Shown here in pieces: positions 15,602 through 23,476 of a stretch of DNA of 30,432 nt. How positions within the stretch are numbered: position 1 is the stretch's first letter; each line of letters begins with the position of its first letter. The notes under the pieces are model-generated. The model saw nothing but the letters and a program-made list of their open reading frames with translations, was not told where the DNA came from and did not search any database. Made by a program: the position numbers and the translations under genes. Source of the DNA: Halieaceae bacterium UBA6060 (GTDB taxonomy: Bacteria > Pseudomonadota > Gammaproteobacteria > Pseudomonadales > Halieaceae); contig DIYG01000158.1 in the NCBI GenBank assembly GCA_002428935.1, positions 1 to 30,432 on the forward strand, written 5' to 3'.

Positions 15602-16132
15602 TCAGCGCCTTAGCACCGCAGCGCTCGCCGTGGTGCCCAGGGCAATAGCATCTGGGTCGAGGGTTTGTAGGTGTTGGTACATATCCCGCATCAACGATTC
15701 GATGCGAGACAGGTCTCGGTCTGTGAGTCCCGCGGTTTGAGCACGAACAAATCGTTCCGCAGCCTTCTGGGCCCCCCGCACCCGGCGCTTGCCTAGGTCC
15801 GTTAGGCCACAGGTCATGGCCCGGCCATCACTGTGATGGGGGATCATGTGAATCAACTCGCGCTCTTCCAGGCGTCGTAACAGTCCCGTGACATTGGCGC
15901 GGGTGACCAGTAGACGCTCGGCTATGGACTTCGGCATGGCTTCAGCGCCCAGATGCTGAATCGCCACCAGCACGTCGAACTGACTCACGCTGAGTTCAAA
16001 ATGCTCAAGCATCTGCCCATAGCGACGGCCACACTCCTCGTAGGCCCGAACCACTGCGAACCAGGAAGACGTTTCCAGCGCCGCCCGGGACGATACCGCG
16101 GCCAGGGGATGAAGTGCTTTGGGGTCGGACAT
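15602..16132 (-). CDS. MarR family transcriptional regulator
   Basis: This 176-residue regulator has the MarR winged helix: VSQFDVLVAIQHLGAEAMPKSIAERLLVTRANVTGLLRRLEERELI contains the recognition helix and HSDGRAMTCGLTDLGKRR is the wing. MarR proteins are homodimers that repress nearby genes and release DNA on binding a small aromatic or lipophilic ligand or on oxidation. I chose the ATG at 16132 (GCAGG just upstream) rather than the in-frame TTG at 16141. A palindromic site at 16145-16162 lies directly upstream, so autoregulation is likely. The hydrolase gene 50 bases downstream is the probable co-regulated partner. Confidence 0.93.
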   Translation of the reverse strand: MSDPKALHPLAAVSSRAALETSSWFAVVRAYEECGRRYGQMLEHFELSVSQFDVLVAIQHLGAEAMPKSIAERLLVTRANVTGLLRRLEERELIHMIPHHSDGRAMTCGLTDLGKRRVRGAQKAAERFVRAQTAGLTDRDLSRIESLMRDMYQHLQTLDPDAIALGTTASAAVLRR

Positions 16133-16144
16133 GACCTGCAAGTT

Positions 16145-16162
16145 TAGTTAATAGGTTAACTA
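16145..16162. promoter_or_regulatory. Predicted MarR operator overlapping the marR promoter
   Basis: The 18-base sequence TAGTTAATAGGTTAACTA is a perfect inverted repeat with 7-base arms and a 4-base spacer, 13 bases upstream of the chosen marR ATG. It overlaps a TATAGT -10-like hexamer on the minus strand (16159-16164). Size, symmetry and position are typical of a MarR dimer site, which suggests negative autoregulation. No -35 hexamer is convincing. Confidence 0.65.
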
Positions 16163-16216
16163 TATTGCTGTTGCTACGCTCCGCCCGACCAGATGGATGA
16201 ATGCAATTTGCTTTGC

Positions 16217-16504
16217 CTAGGCCTCACCTCCCCTGGCGGTAGCAAAGTACAGAAGAGGCGCGATGGAGCCCAGACCCAAAGTCAGGGCCACCCACAGCCA
16301 GGGATTCCGGTTGTGGGCTCTGGCGTGGGGAACAAGAAAGGTCAGCAACAGGATCAGGGAAATAATGAGGTCCACAAACACCTGCGCACCCCCAGGAGTT
16401 TGATAGGTATTGAGAATACCCATGATGCCGCCGTTCATCAGGGCCCAGGCGGTAAGCCCGAGAAACGGCAAGAGAAGGACAAGGGAAAGCGTTCGACGGT
16501 TCAT
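16217..16504 (-). CDS. DUF2834 small membrane protein
   Basis: This 95-residue protein has three hydrophobic segments and ends with the DUF2834 pattern: VFVDLIISLILLLTFLVPHAR in the middle, then NPWLWVALTLGLGSIAPLLYF. The function of the family is unknown. A perfect AAGGAG site five bases before the ATG at 16504 fixes the start; the open frame extends upstream to 16567 but has no such signal. It is transcribed in the same direction as marR, 84 bases upstream of it, and is divergent from the XRE regulator gene. Confidence 0.85.
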   Translation of the reverse strand: MNRRTLSLVLLLPFLGLTAWALMNGGIMGILNTYQTPGGAQVFVDLIISLILLLTFLVPHARAHNRNPWLWVALTLGLGSIAPLLYFATARGGEA

Positions 16505-16672
16505 GGTGGCTCCTTGGAAGCTGTGCTCCGAGTTTTGAGGGACGACAAGGGCACCCTGCGCTCCCAAGGGCCTTCAGGCAATTACCTCAGAGGTCATTGA
16601 ATTCAGACAAGGGGCCTGCTCAGATGAGAGATCGTCGATCCAATCGCCGTCCGGCCCTGCAAGGAACCGCCC

Positions 16673-17473
16673 ATGACCGCCGCCAAGCAATTTCCTACCT
16701 TGTGCCGCCACTGGCGCCGCACACGCCATCTCTCTCAGCTTGATCTGGCGGAAACGGCGGCCATATCCCAACGCCACTTGAGCTGGTTGGAAACAGGCCG
16801 AAGCCAGCCCAGTCGCGACATGGTGTTACGCCTGGCCGAAGCTCTGGAAGTCCCCCTGCGAGAACGAAACACGCTGCTCCACGCCGCAGGCTTTGCACCG
16901 CAATACCGGGAATCCAGCATCCACGAACCTCACATGGCGCCGGTTCGTGAAGCCCTAACGCAAATCCTCAGACACCATGAGCCGTTTCCCGCCGTAGTGG
17001 TGGATCGCAAATGGAACCGGGTGATGGGGAATCCGGCGTCAGACATGATGCTGTCCCTGGCGGGCGCACCAGCTGCGCAGAGCGATGAGGAGCAGATCTT
17101 TAATCTGGCAGCCGCCACCCTCGCTCCCGAGGGTCTGCGGCGCTTCATCACCAATGAAGACGTGGCGATTCCCCTGTTTGTCCAACGTCTGCGCAGTGAG
17201 GCTCTGGAATCGGGTGAAACCGCACTCATCTCCCATGTCGAGACTTTGATTCGTAACGCCGGGGACCTCCCGGAACACAGCGGATCGCCAGATCCCCTCC
17301 TACCGGTAATTCCTCTGGAATTGGATATCAACGGCTTGAAGCTGTCGCTATTTACAGTCATCAGCACCTTCGGTACACCTCAGGACATCACTACCGATGA
17401 ACTTCGGATCGAGGCTTTTTATCCCGCTAATAACGAGACTCGAGATTTTTTTGCGGAAGCAATGGAGGCATGA
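16673..17473 (+). CDS. XRE family regulator with MmyB-like ligand-binding domain
   Basis: This 266-residue regulator has an N-terminal helix-turn-helix of the XRE type at about residues 13-76 (LSQLDLAETAAISQRHLSWLE, then GRSQPSRDMVLRLAEAL). The C-terminal part, from about residue 90, is a MmyB-like domain (PFPAVVVDRKWNRVMGNPA, later ELRIEAFYPANNETRDFF). In related proteins this PAS-like pocket binds fatty acids or other small ligands. Regulators of this type usually control an adjacent gene. Here the next gene, a four-helix membrane protein, starts within its last codons (ATGA overlap). The divergent neighbour is the DUF2834 gene. Confidence 0.92.
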   Translation: MTAAKQFPTLCRHWRRTRHLSQLDLAETAAISQRHLSWLETGRSQPSRDMVLRLAEALEVPLRERNTLLHAAGFAPQYRESSIHEPHMAPVREALTQILRHHEPFPAVVVDRKWNRVMGNPASDMMLSLAGAPAAQSDEEQIFNLAAATLAPEGLRRFITNEDVAIPLFVQRLRSEALESGETALISHVETLIRNAGDLPEHSGSPDPLLPVIPLELDINGLKLSLFTVISTFGTPQDITTDELRIEAFYPANNETRDFFAEAMEA

Positions 17474-17859
17474 CTGCAGCCAAGGGTGTGTACCTGCTGA
17501 GCATCACGGTGGTGGGAATAATCAACCTGCTCCCCGCCATCGGCGTGTTGGGGGCAGAACGGATCAGCAGCGCCTATGGGGTCACCGTTACATCGACGGA
17601 CCTGGAAATTCTACTGAGGCATCGAGCGTTGTTGTTTGGCCTCATCGGCGGGTTTGTTTTGCTATCCCTGGGGCTGCCGCTCTATCGACAGGCCGCCCTT
17701 GTGCTTGCCGGAATCAGCATGCTGGGTTTTTTGCTGCTGGCGTATACCAGCGGAACTCATGGAACCGCGCTGGGGAAGATCATCGTGGCCGACTGGGTAG
17801 GTTTGGGTGCGCTTCTCTTGGCGACGGTTCTCTACCACCACCCCGGGTTGACCCTATAA
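17470..17859 (+). CDS. Four-helix membrane protein, unknown function
   Basis: This 129-residue protein has about four transmembrane segments, near residues 7-27, 52-70, 74-93 and 104-122. The motifs INLLPAIGVLGAERI and LLRHRALLFGLIGGF are shared with a family of small membrane proteins that, as I recall, is often mislabelled as phosphopantetheine adenylyltransferase. There is no nucleotidyltransferase motif here, so that name should not be used. Its ATG overlaps the stop of the XRE regulator by four bases, which implies translational coupling and possible control by the regulator's ligand. Confidence 0.8.
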   Translation: MTAAKGVYLLSITVVGIINLLPAIGVLGAERISSAYGVTVTSTDLEILLRHRALLFGLIGGFVLLSLGLPLYRQAALVLAGISMLGFLLLAYTSGTHGTALGKIIVADWVGLGALLLATVLYHHPGLTL

Positions 17860-17979
17860 AGGTAAGCCTCCCCACCTAAGACCGGCGCTGCCCATAGCGA
17901 CCATTTTCTCTACCGGTGATTCTTGTTCTATCCTTAGAGTGCTTACAAACCAAAAAATTGTCATGGCGCGTTCAATGAA

Positions 17980-18312
17980 ATGAGAATAGGCCTGCGACTA
18001 ACGGCTCTAAGCCTGAGCCACCTGATAGCGATGATTGTTGGCATCGCTATCGGTATTTACGCGCTTCCCATCATCATTGCGCCACCGTCACCCACGGAGG
18101 CACAGCTCACGGCGCTGTCATCCCAGGCCATTTTTCGCGGCGAATTCCGCCGGAATCTCAAAGGAAGCGACACCCTTCACTGGGGTGAAGGCCAACTGTC
18201 CGTTGGCAGGGAGTACATCAGCCTAATGGGAAGTCTCGCGCCCGGCCCGGACTACAAGCTCTATCTTTCTCCGGAATTTGTCGAGTTCATCACCGCCGCC
18301 CGGTATCGATAG
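17980..18312 (+). pseudogene. DM13-domain protein with internal deletion
   Basis: This 110-residue reading frame has an N-terminal hydrophobic segment (about residues 8-33). The first half of a bacterial DM13 domain follows: FRGEFRRNLKGSDTLHWGEG, then SLAPGPDYKLYLSPEFVE. The sequence then jumps straight to FITAARYR, which in related proteins is the extreme C-terminus. The intervening 40-50 residues, including the conserved viWCE-type cysteine segment, are missing without a frameshift. DM13 domains are proposed redox or metal-binding modules of electron transfer proteins, and loss of the Cys would probably abolish that role. The ATG has no good ribosome binding site. I compare with family members from memory, so the exact deletion size is approximate. 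Confidence 0.65.
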
Positions 18313-18786
18313 TTGTCTTTGACCTCGCGCGTTAGCCAAAAAAATGTGTTTCTAATGCTCGCCGCCGCCTGCAGCACCGTCGCGGCGCTCGGGCACCTGG
18401 GCTGCATCGTTTTCGGTGGGGACTGGTATCGGGTCTTTGGCGCCGGTGAACAGATGGCTGTGCTCGCGGACCAGGGTCACTGGTATCCGACCCTGGTCAC
18501 CGGCGCACTGGTGCTCATTCTCGGCACCTGGGCGTTGTTGGCGCTTTCCGGCGCTGGCGTCATTGCTCACCTACCGTTCCTTCGCCTGGGTCTGACCCTT
18601 GTCAGCGCAATCTATCTGGCCCGGGGCCTGGGTTTTTACTGGCTCATGCCATTCTTCCCCGACAATGACGTGATGTTTTGGCTCGCAAGTTCTTCGATCT
18701 GCTTGCTTATCGGAAGCTTCTACGCCATCGGTACCTATCAGCAATGGCCGCATCTTCGGCGAACCCATGAAGAGGAAGTCCTATGA
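18313..18786 (+). CDS. Four-helix membrane protein, unknown function
   Basis: This hydrophobic protein of up to 157 residues has four transmembrane segments, near residues 11-34, 58-80, 87-108 and 121-142. The loop after the first helix (GHLGCIVFGGDWYRVFGAGEQMA) is its most distinctive part. I do not recognise a named family. The start is uncertain: a TTG at 18313 follows the DM13 stop directly, a GTG is at 18346 and an ATG at 18355, none with a clear ribosome binding site. Its stop overlaps the lipase start by four bases (ATGA), so the lipase is probably translationally coupled to it. Confidence 0.72.
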   Translation: MSLTSRVSQKNVFLMLAAACSTVAALGHLGCIVFGGDWYRVFGAGEQMAVLADQGHWYPTLVTGALVLILGTWALLALSGAGVIAHLPFLRLGLTLVSAIYLARGLGFYWLMPFFPDNDVMFWLASSSICLLIGSFYAIGTYQQWPHLRRTHEEEVL

Positions 18787-19613
18787 CAAAGTACTGGGAT
18801 CAGTTTCAGGGTCTCAAACATACCCGCAGCTATGACAAAGGCACATCGCTCTCGCTGGCCATTGCCTGTGACCTGGCCTACGAAAAGAAAACTACCATCA
18901 GAACGATCTGCGAGGACTGGGGATTCACCCTGGTTGAATTTGTCGACGTTCGCAAAGGAAAAGACATCGATACCCAGGGCTTCGTTGCGGAAGACGAGAA
19001 CAACGTGCTGTGTGTATTTCGCGGCAGTGAAAGCATTGAAGACTGGCTGGCAAACTTTCAGGCGGTCTACGACCCGGGGCCCCTGAAAGACACCAAAGCC
19101 CATGAGGGATTTCAGGACGCCCTTTATCCCGCAGTCATTGCCTTAACAAATGCCCTGGATTCCACGGACCTCAAGAGCAAGAAACTGTGGCTCACGGGGC
19201 ACAGCCTGGGCGGGGCTTTATCGTCACTCTACGCGGGAATGCTCCTTGAGCATAAGTACCCCGTGTACGGCTCCTACACCTTTGCCAGCCCCCGTCCTGC
19301 GGATGATGGGTTCGCCTGCCAGCTAACGGAAGCCCTGCGGTCGGGCCCTCACTATCGAATCGTCAATGACGGTGACATTGTTCCCCACGTGCCCCCAGAG
19401 CCCTTCTACAGCCACCCGGGGCGCCGCCAGCTCATTTCCAAGACCTCCCGGCAACGCAAGGTGAGTGTGTGGACAAAGTGGCGGAAGAAAATGTTCGATA
19501 AGCTGATGAGATTCACCGGCAAGCTTCTCACGGTGGCCGACACCCATCGCCTCAGTTCATCAGAAGACAGTTACATCCCCAGGTTAATTAAAGACCTGGC
19601 GCGCCCTGGATAA
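18783..19613 (+). CDS. Class 3 lipase family protein
   Basis: This 276-residue protein belongs to the lipase class 3 (Rhizomucor-type) family. The nucleophile elbow GHSLGG is at 139-144 (Ser141), the Asp is D198 in RIVNDGDIVPHVPP and the probable His is H255 in DTHRLSSSEDSYI. Earlier blocks are typical: VCVFRGSES at 78-84 and VYDPGPLKDTKAHEGFQDAL. The family hydrolyses acylglycerols or phospholipids. There is no signal peptide, so it may be cytoplasmic or act at the inner membrane next to its coupled membrane-protein neighbour. A basic stretch at about 222-248 could contact lipid head groups. Confidence 0.92.
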   Translation: MTKYWDQFQGLKHTRSYDKGTSLSLAIACDLAYEKKTTIRTICEDWGFTLVEFVDVRKGKDIDTQGFVAEDENNVLCVFRGSESIEDWLANFQAVYDPGPLKDTKAHEGFQDALYPAVIALTNALDSTDLKSKKLWLTGHSLGGALSSLYAGMLLEHKYPVYGSYTFASPRPADDGFACQLTEALRSGPHYRIVNDGDIVPHVPPEPFYSHPGRRQLISKTSRQRKVSVWTKWRKKMFDKLMRFTGKLLTVADTHRLSSSEDSYIPRLIKDLARPG

Positions 19614-19628
19614 AACGGTATCCTCGAG

Positions 19629-19655
19629 GGAACCAGGACGTCATTCCATGGTTCC
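19629..19655. repeat. Inverted repeat downstream of the lipase gene
   Basis: Perfect 7-base arms GGAACCA (19629-19635) and TGGTTCC (19649-19655) flank a 13-base spacer, starting 16 bases after the lipase stop. An alternative pairing CCAGGA/TCCTGG overlaps it. No T-run follows directly. Confidence 0.45.
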
Positions 19656-19709
19656 TGGGCTTTGGGCACCCACCCCACCTACCGAGACCAAAACCCCGGA
19701 TAAGCGTCG

Positions 19710-19738
19710 AGGGCCTTTTGCTGAGGCCCTGAGCTTTT
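19710..19738 (+). terminator. Weak candidate intrinsic terminator after the lipase cluster
   Basis: A 6-bp stem AGGGCC/GGCCCT (19710-19715 and 19725-19730) with a 9-base loop is followed by GAGCTTTTG. The T-run has only four bases and does not abut the stem, so the call is weak. It lies about 97 bases after the lipase stop and before the GST gene. Confidence 0.35.
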
Positions 19739-19751
19739 GTATTGAGATATT

Positions 19752-20402
19752 TTGTCTGTGAAAATTTACGGTTCTTTACTGTCCGCCAACGTAAGAAAGG
19801 TAGTCGCGGCGGCCATCGAATTGGGCGTTCCCCACGAGCTTGAAGAGGTCAACGTATATCGGGGCGAGGGGCAGGCACCCGATTACCTATCCCTCAACCC
19901 TTTGGGGCAAATACCCATCGCCATCCATTCGGATCTGGTACTTCGAGAATCCAACGCGATACTGTTGTATCTGGCGACCCTTCACGGCGATAACACCGAA
20001 ACCGTCCTTCCGCAAAAGTCCCTCGCGGCCATCAATGAATGGCTGTTCTGGGAGAGTGGTCAGTGGCAGCCCATGCTTACGGAAATCATGGGGGCCCAGG
20101 TAGGCAACCGATTACTGCCCGAGCTGGTGCCTGCCCCTGCATCGGCGCCCGACTGGGAAGCACCAAACTGTAGGAAGCAGCTTAACTTCCTTGAATCCAG
20201 CCTAAAGGCCCCTTGGCTCATTGGAACCAGGGTTTCTTTGGCTGATTTCTCTGTGGCTGCGATGACCACCTATTTCAAGGCCGCGAGCTTTCCTTTCCCG
20301 TCCTATCCAAATATCGCGCGGTGGTACGACTCGTTGAACGAGCTGCCATCGTGGCAAAAGACAGAGCACCCCCTTTGGGCGGTCGAGCCCCAGGCAGGCT
20401 AG
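19752..20402 (+). CDS. Glutathione S-transferase family protein
   Basis: This protein of about 216 residues has a thioredoxin-like N-terminal GST domain (VKIYGSLLSANVRKVV, LNPLGQIPIAI, then LRESNAILLYLA with the family's E-S pair) and a helical C-terminal domain (PWLIGTRVSLADFSVAAM). The LSANVRKV segment contains the likely glutathione-activating serine. It would conjugate or reduce substrates with glutathione in the cytoplasm; the substrate is unknown. Start could be the TTG at 19752 or the GTG at 19758 (MKIYGS...); the GTG fits family N-termini better, but neither has a strong ribosome binding site. Confidence 0.9.
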   Translation: MSVKIYGSLLSANVRKVVAAAIELGVPHELEEVNVYRGEGQAPDYLSLNPLGQIPIAIHSDLVLRESNAILLYLATLHGDNTETVLPQKSLAAINEWLFWESGQWQPMLTEIMGAQVGNRLLPELVPAPASAPDWEAPNCRKQLNFLESSLKAPWLIGTRVSLADFSVAAMTTYFKAASFPFPSYPNIARWYDSLNELPSWQKTEHPLWAVEPQAG

Positions 20403-20450
20403 GATGCTACCCATGGTTATCAAGCTCTCCCCCCACGGTAGCGTCCGTCA

Positions 20451-21509
20451 ATGAATTCCCAACTACAGGACTTCGGCCTGGACAGCTTTTTTCTGCAGCA
20501 GCTATCCGTAGAGGAAATGGAAGGAAACGCTCTCGCTCGCGTCACGGAAGTTCAGCGCTCCGTAATCTCGGTGATGTGCGAGGATGGCGAGCGGGGCGTC
20601 AGTCTCACCACGAAGCTGCAACGGGGTGTATTGGAAGCACGACCCACCGTGGGAGACTGGGTCCTGCTGAATACCAATCGCGACACCATTGATCGCGTCC
20701 TGGACCGAAGAAGCCTGTTTAAACGGGCCGCCGCCGGAAAGGGTGATGAAATTCAGCCCATTGCTGCCAATGTGGACACGGTGTTTATCGTTTCTTCCTG
20801 TAACGATGAGTTCAAGGAATCTCGTCTGGAACGCTACCTGGCCCTGTGCCATGAATCCGGCGCCTTCCCGGTGCTGGTGCTGACCAAGGCAGACCTTACG
20901 GAAACTGCGCAGGACTTCGCGGCGCGAGCGCAATCGGTACAACGCGACCTACCCGTGGAGCTGATCAATGCCAAAGACCGTTCAGCCCTGGACGGTGTGC
21001 AAGCCTGGATCAGCCCTCGAGCCACCATTGCCCTGGTGGGATCCTCTGGCGTGGGTAAATCAACCCTCCTCAATGCCCTGGCCGGCGAGACCATGGCGGC
21101 GACCCAGGATATCCGAGAGCAAGACAAGAAAGGTCGCCACACCACTACCCATCGAGCCCTTTACCGACTCCCCGATGGCGGATTGATGATCGATGTTCCC
21201 GGTATGCGCGAGCTACGGGTCGCCGATGTGGAGGAAGCCCTCGCCGAGGTATTCGATGACATCGAAGAGCTGGCCCTGGGCTGTAAATTTTCCGATTGTA
21301 AACACGATTCGGAACCCGGCTGCGCGGTGAAGGCCGCCGTGGAAAATGGCAGCCTTGATCCCCGTCGTTTAGCGAGCTATCAAAAACTGCGTCGAGAAAA
21401 CGCTCAGGCCACGGCGACTATTGCTGAACGTCGCGCCCACGAGAGAGGTTTCGCCCGGGTGGTTGAACAAGCAAAATGGGTAAAGCGCAACAAGGGTTTG
21501 GACGAATAG
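20451..21509 (+). CDS. rsgA: Ribosome small subunit-dependent GTPase RsgA
   Basis: This 352-residue protein is a circularly permuted GTPase. The order is an N-terminal OB-fold (about 25-90), then G4 TKAD at 145-148, G1 GSSGVGKS at 197-204, switch sequence with KGRHTT at 227-232 and G3 DVPG at 248-251. The C-terminal zinc knuckle uses C278, C283, H285 and C291. RsgA checks late maturation of the 30S subunit and releases RbfA. The frame starts with MNSQLQDFGLDSFF, which fits the longer RsgA subtype. It begins 48 bases after the GST gene on the same strand. Confidence 0.96.
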   Translation: MNSQLQDFGLDSFFLQQLSVEEMEGNALARVTEVQRSVISVMCEDGERGVSLTTKLQRGVLEARPTVGDWVLLNTNRDTIDRVLDRRSLFKRAAAGKGDEIQPIAANVDTVFIVSSCNDEFKESRLERYLALCHESGAFPVLVLTKADLTETAQDFAARAQSVQRDLPVELINAKDRSALDGVQAWISPRATIALVGSSGVGKSTLLNALAGETMAATQDIREQDKKGRHTTTHRALYRLPDGGLMIDVPGMRELRVADVEEALAEVFDDIEELALGCKFSDCKHDSEPGCAVKAAVENGSLDPRRLASYQKLRRENAQATATIAERRAHERGFARVVEQAKWVKRNKGLDE

Positions 21510-21576
21510 ACAACGATACGAAAAAAGTACGCAAGTAAGCGAATAAGAAGATTCGGGGCAATATTCAGGACAATAA

Positions 21577-22299
21577 ATGGAAACGCTCTACATCACCGGA
21601 GCCGGCGTTAGTGCCGAAAGTGGCATCCCTACCTTTCGGGGCAACGACGGCTTCTGGACCATAGGCAGCCGCAACTACACGCCCCAGGAAATGGCCACCC
21701 GGGCCATGTATCAGAGCGATCCCATGCAGTTCCTGCGCTGGTATTACCACCGCTTCGCGACCTATCGACATCACGGGCCGAACCCCGTTCACGAATGGCT
21801 GGCGGACAAAAACCTTATCACCCAAAACATCGATGGCCTCGATGGCAAGGCCGGCAACGAAGACTATATCGCCATCCACGGACGGCTGGACCAGATGACC
21901 CTGTTCCACGATCAGGATCAGGCCGATGCGGTGGAAGCGGTGCCAACCCCCTGGGATGAAGTAGACGAAGCTAAGCTTGACGAGTCCCTCCGTGACATTT
22001 TCCAGATCGATGATTCACCGCGCCTGGACCAATCCTTTAAACCCTACGTGCTGCTGTTTGACGAGTACTACACGGAGCTGTATCGCATCACCGAAGCCCG
22101 TCGCCGGATGCTTCTGGCCGAGCGTATGGTTTTTATGGGGACATCTTTCAGCGTAAACATCACCATGATGGCCTTGGAAATTGCCGTGCAACGTAACGTA
22201 CCCGTAGAAATCGTCGACCCGAACCCGGTGGAAATCCCCTATCACCAGGCCACCTATCACGCTATGACTGCGATGGAATATATCGAAGGACAGGATTGA
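21577..22299 (+). CDS. Sir2-like protein (sirtuin) lacking zinc cysteines
   Basis: This 240-residue protein has the core NAD-binding features of sirtuins: GAGVSAESGIPTFRG at 8-22, TQNIDGLD at 82-89 and the catalytic His in IHGRL (H101). GTSFSVN at 188-194 and EIVDPNP at 211-217 complete the Rossmann part. The whole protein contains no cysteine, so the usual four-Cys zinc site is absent. Between H101 and about 155 there is instead an acidic insert, and the common VVxFGE motif reads VLLFDE. It may be an NAD-dependent deacylase, ADP-ribosyl transferase or NAD hydrolase of a zinc-free subtype. The ATG has AGGA about eight bases upstream. The gene follows rsgA by 67 bases. Confidence 0.88.
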   Translation: METLYITGAGVSAESGIPTFRGNDGFWTIGSRNYTPQEMATRAMYQSDPMQFLRWYYHRFATYRHHGPNPVHEWLADKNLITQNIDGLDGKAGNEDYIAIHGRLDQMTLFHDQDQADAVEAVPTPWDEVDEAKLDESLRDIFQIDDSPRLDQSFKPYVLLFDEYYTELYRITEARRRMLLAERMVFMGTSFSVNITMMALEIAVQRNVPVEIVDPNPVEIPYHQATYHAMTAMEYIEGQD

Positions 22300-22305
22300 A
22301 CGCTG

Positions 22306-23355
22306 TTGGTAGCAAATCCCAGCCAAACGCCCCCTAACACCATGCCGCTGAGAACCCGCCACGAGCCTTTTCTCCTTCCACTCTACCCCCTCCTGTTGGC
22401 CAAGAATCTAATGGAGCGGGGCTACGGAGAAAGAGACCTGTTCGCGGGATTACCCTTTGCCCTGGAGCAACTGGAAAGCGAACGCTTTCGCCTCACGATC
22501 GACCAACACGAGCAGTTCATCCTACGCCTGATTGATTTGACCGGGGACCCTCACCTGGCCCTGCACCTCCATCACCAGGATGCGGCGGCGGGCACCAATC
22601 TGACCATGCTCGCCATTGCCAACAGCGGTCAGATATCTCGAGCTCTGCACGGGGTCTCTCGCTACTTCAAGACCATCACCCGGGTGTTTTCCATCGCCGG
22701 CATGCACACAGACCAGGAAGCCGTGATGGATCTGGATGTGCATCTCGAGCACGAGCAAGTTATTTTCTTTGCCATTACCACGTTCGCGTTGTTTCTAGAC
22801 GCGTTCTTTGCCGAGGCTTTGGAGGGAAAACACATTGTCCTCGGCGTCGACCTGCCCATGGCGGAGCCGGAGCGCCTGGCCACCCACGGCGGGGACTATC
22901 CCTTCGCCCTGCATTTCGGTACCTCCCGCACTGCGATTCATTTTCGCGGCGAGTTGCTGGACACACCCATGCCCCAGGCCGACCCACAAACCATGCGTCT
23001 GCTGCTGGATGTCTGTGAGCGACAGCTCCAGGAAGCCGAGGCGGAAACAAGTTTTGTAGGGCGCGTGAAGTGGTTACTCATCAATCGCGTCGGTTCTCCG
23101 CCGCGCCTGGACGACGCAGCGCGGCAGCTTGGGATTTCCCCTCGTGGCCTGCGCCGACGCCTCGCCGAGGCAGGTACCACGTTTCAATCGCTCCTCGACG
23201 AGGTTCGCATGCAAACCGCCTCTCGATTACTGCGCGAGTCGGACGCCCCCGTAGCTACCATTGCCTATGAATTGGGCTTTGGCACCCCGTCGGATTTTTC
23301 CCGGGCCTTTCGCAAGTGGACCGGCGAATCGCCGACTACCTTTCGCCAGACCTGA
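22306..23355 (+). CDS. AraC family transcriptional regulator
   Basis: This protein of up to 349 residues has an N-terminal ligand-sensing domain of the Arabinose_bd/OruR type (LLPLYPLLLAKNLMERGY, later FRLTIDQHEQFILRL and AIANSGQISRALHGVSRYF). The C-terminal double helix-turn-helix follows at about 250-347 (DDAARQLGISPRGLRRRLAEAG and VATIAYELGFGTPSDFSRAFRKWTG). Regulators of this branch respond to amino acids, aromatics or lipids and activate neighbouring catabolic genes. The SDR-GST operon 120 bases downstream is a possible target. The start could be the TTG at 22306 or the ATG at 22342; neither has decisive support. Confidence 0.92.
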   Translation: MVANPSQTPPNTMPLRTRHEPFLLPLYPLLLAKNLMERGYGERDLFAGLPFALEQLESERFRLTIDQHEQFILRLIDLTGDPHLALHLHHQDAAAGTNLTMLAIANSGQISRALHGVSRYFKTITRVFSIAGMHTDQEAVMDLDVHLEHEQVIFFAITTFALFLDAFFAEALEGKHIVLGVDLPMAEPERLATHGGDYPFALHFGTSRTAIHFRGELLDTPMPQADPQTMRLLLDVCERQLQEAEAETSFVGRVKWLLINRVGSPPRLDDAARQLGISPRGLRRRLAEAGTTFQSLLDEVRMQTASRLLRESDAPVATIAYELGFGTPSDFSRAFRKWTGESPTTFRQT

Positions 23356-23476
23356 GGCCAGTCTGGCCGGATTTGCATGGCGATTGGCCATGTCGGCGCT
23401 TCAGAGACCAGGCCCCGCGCACTACCGTAAGCGTGCTTATTCCGTCCCATCGATAATCACAGCTACGGAGACGAAC

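Noticed and set aside
17470..17859. Calling the four-helix protein phosphopantetheine adenylyltransferase
   Set aside because: There is no nucleotidyltransferase HxGH motif; the sequence is nearly all transmembrane.
21565..21909. 114-codon minus-strand frame opposite the sirtuin gene
   Set aside because: It overlaps the sirtuin's NAD-binding region on the other strand; no independent start signal.
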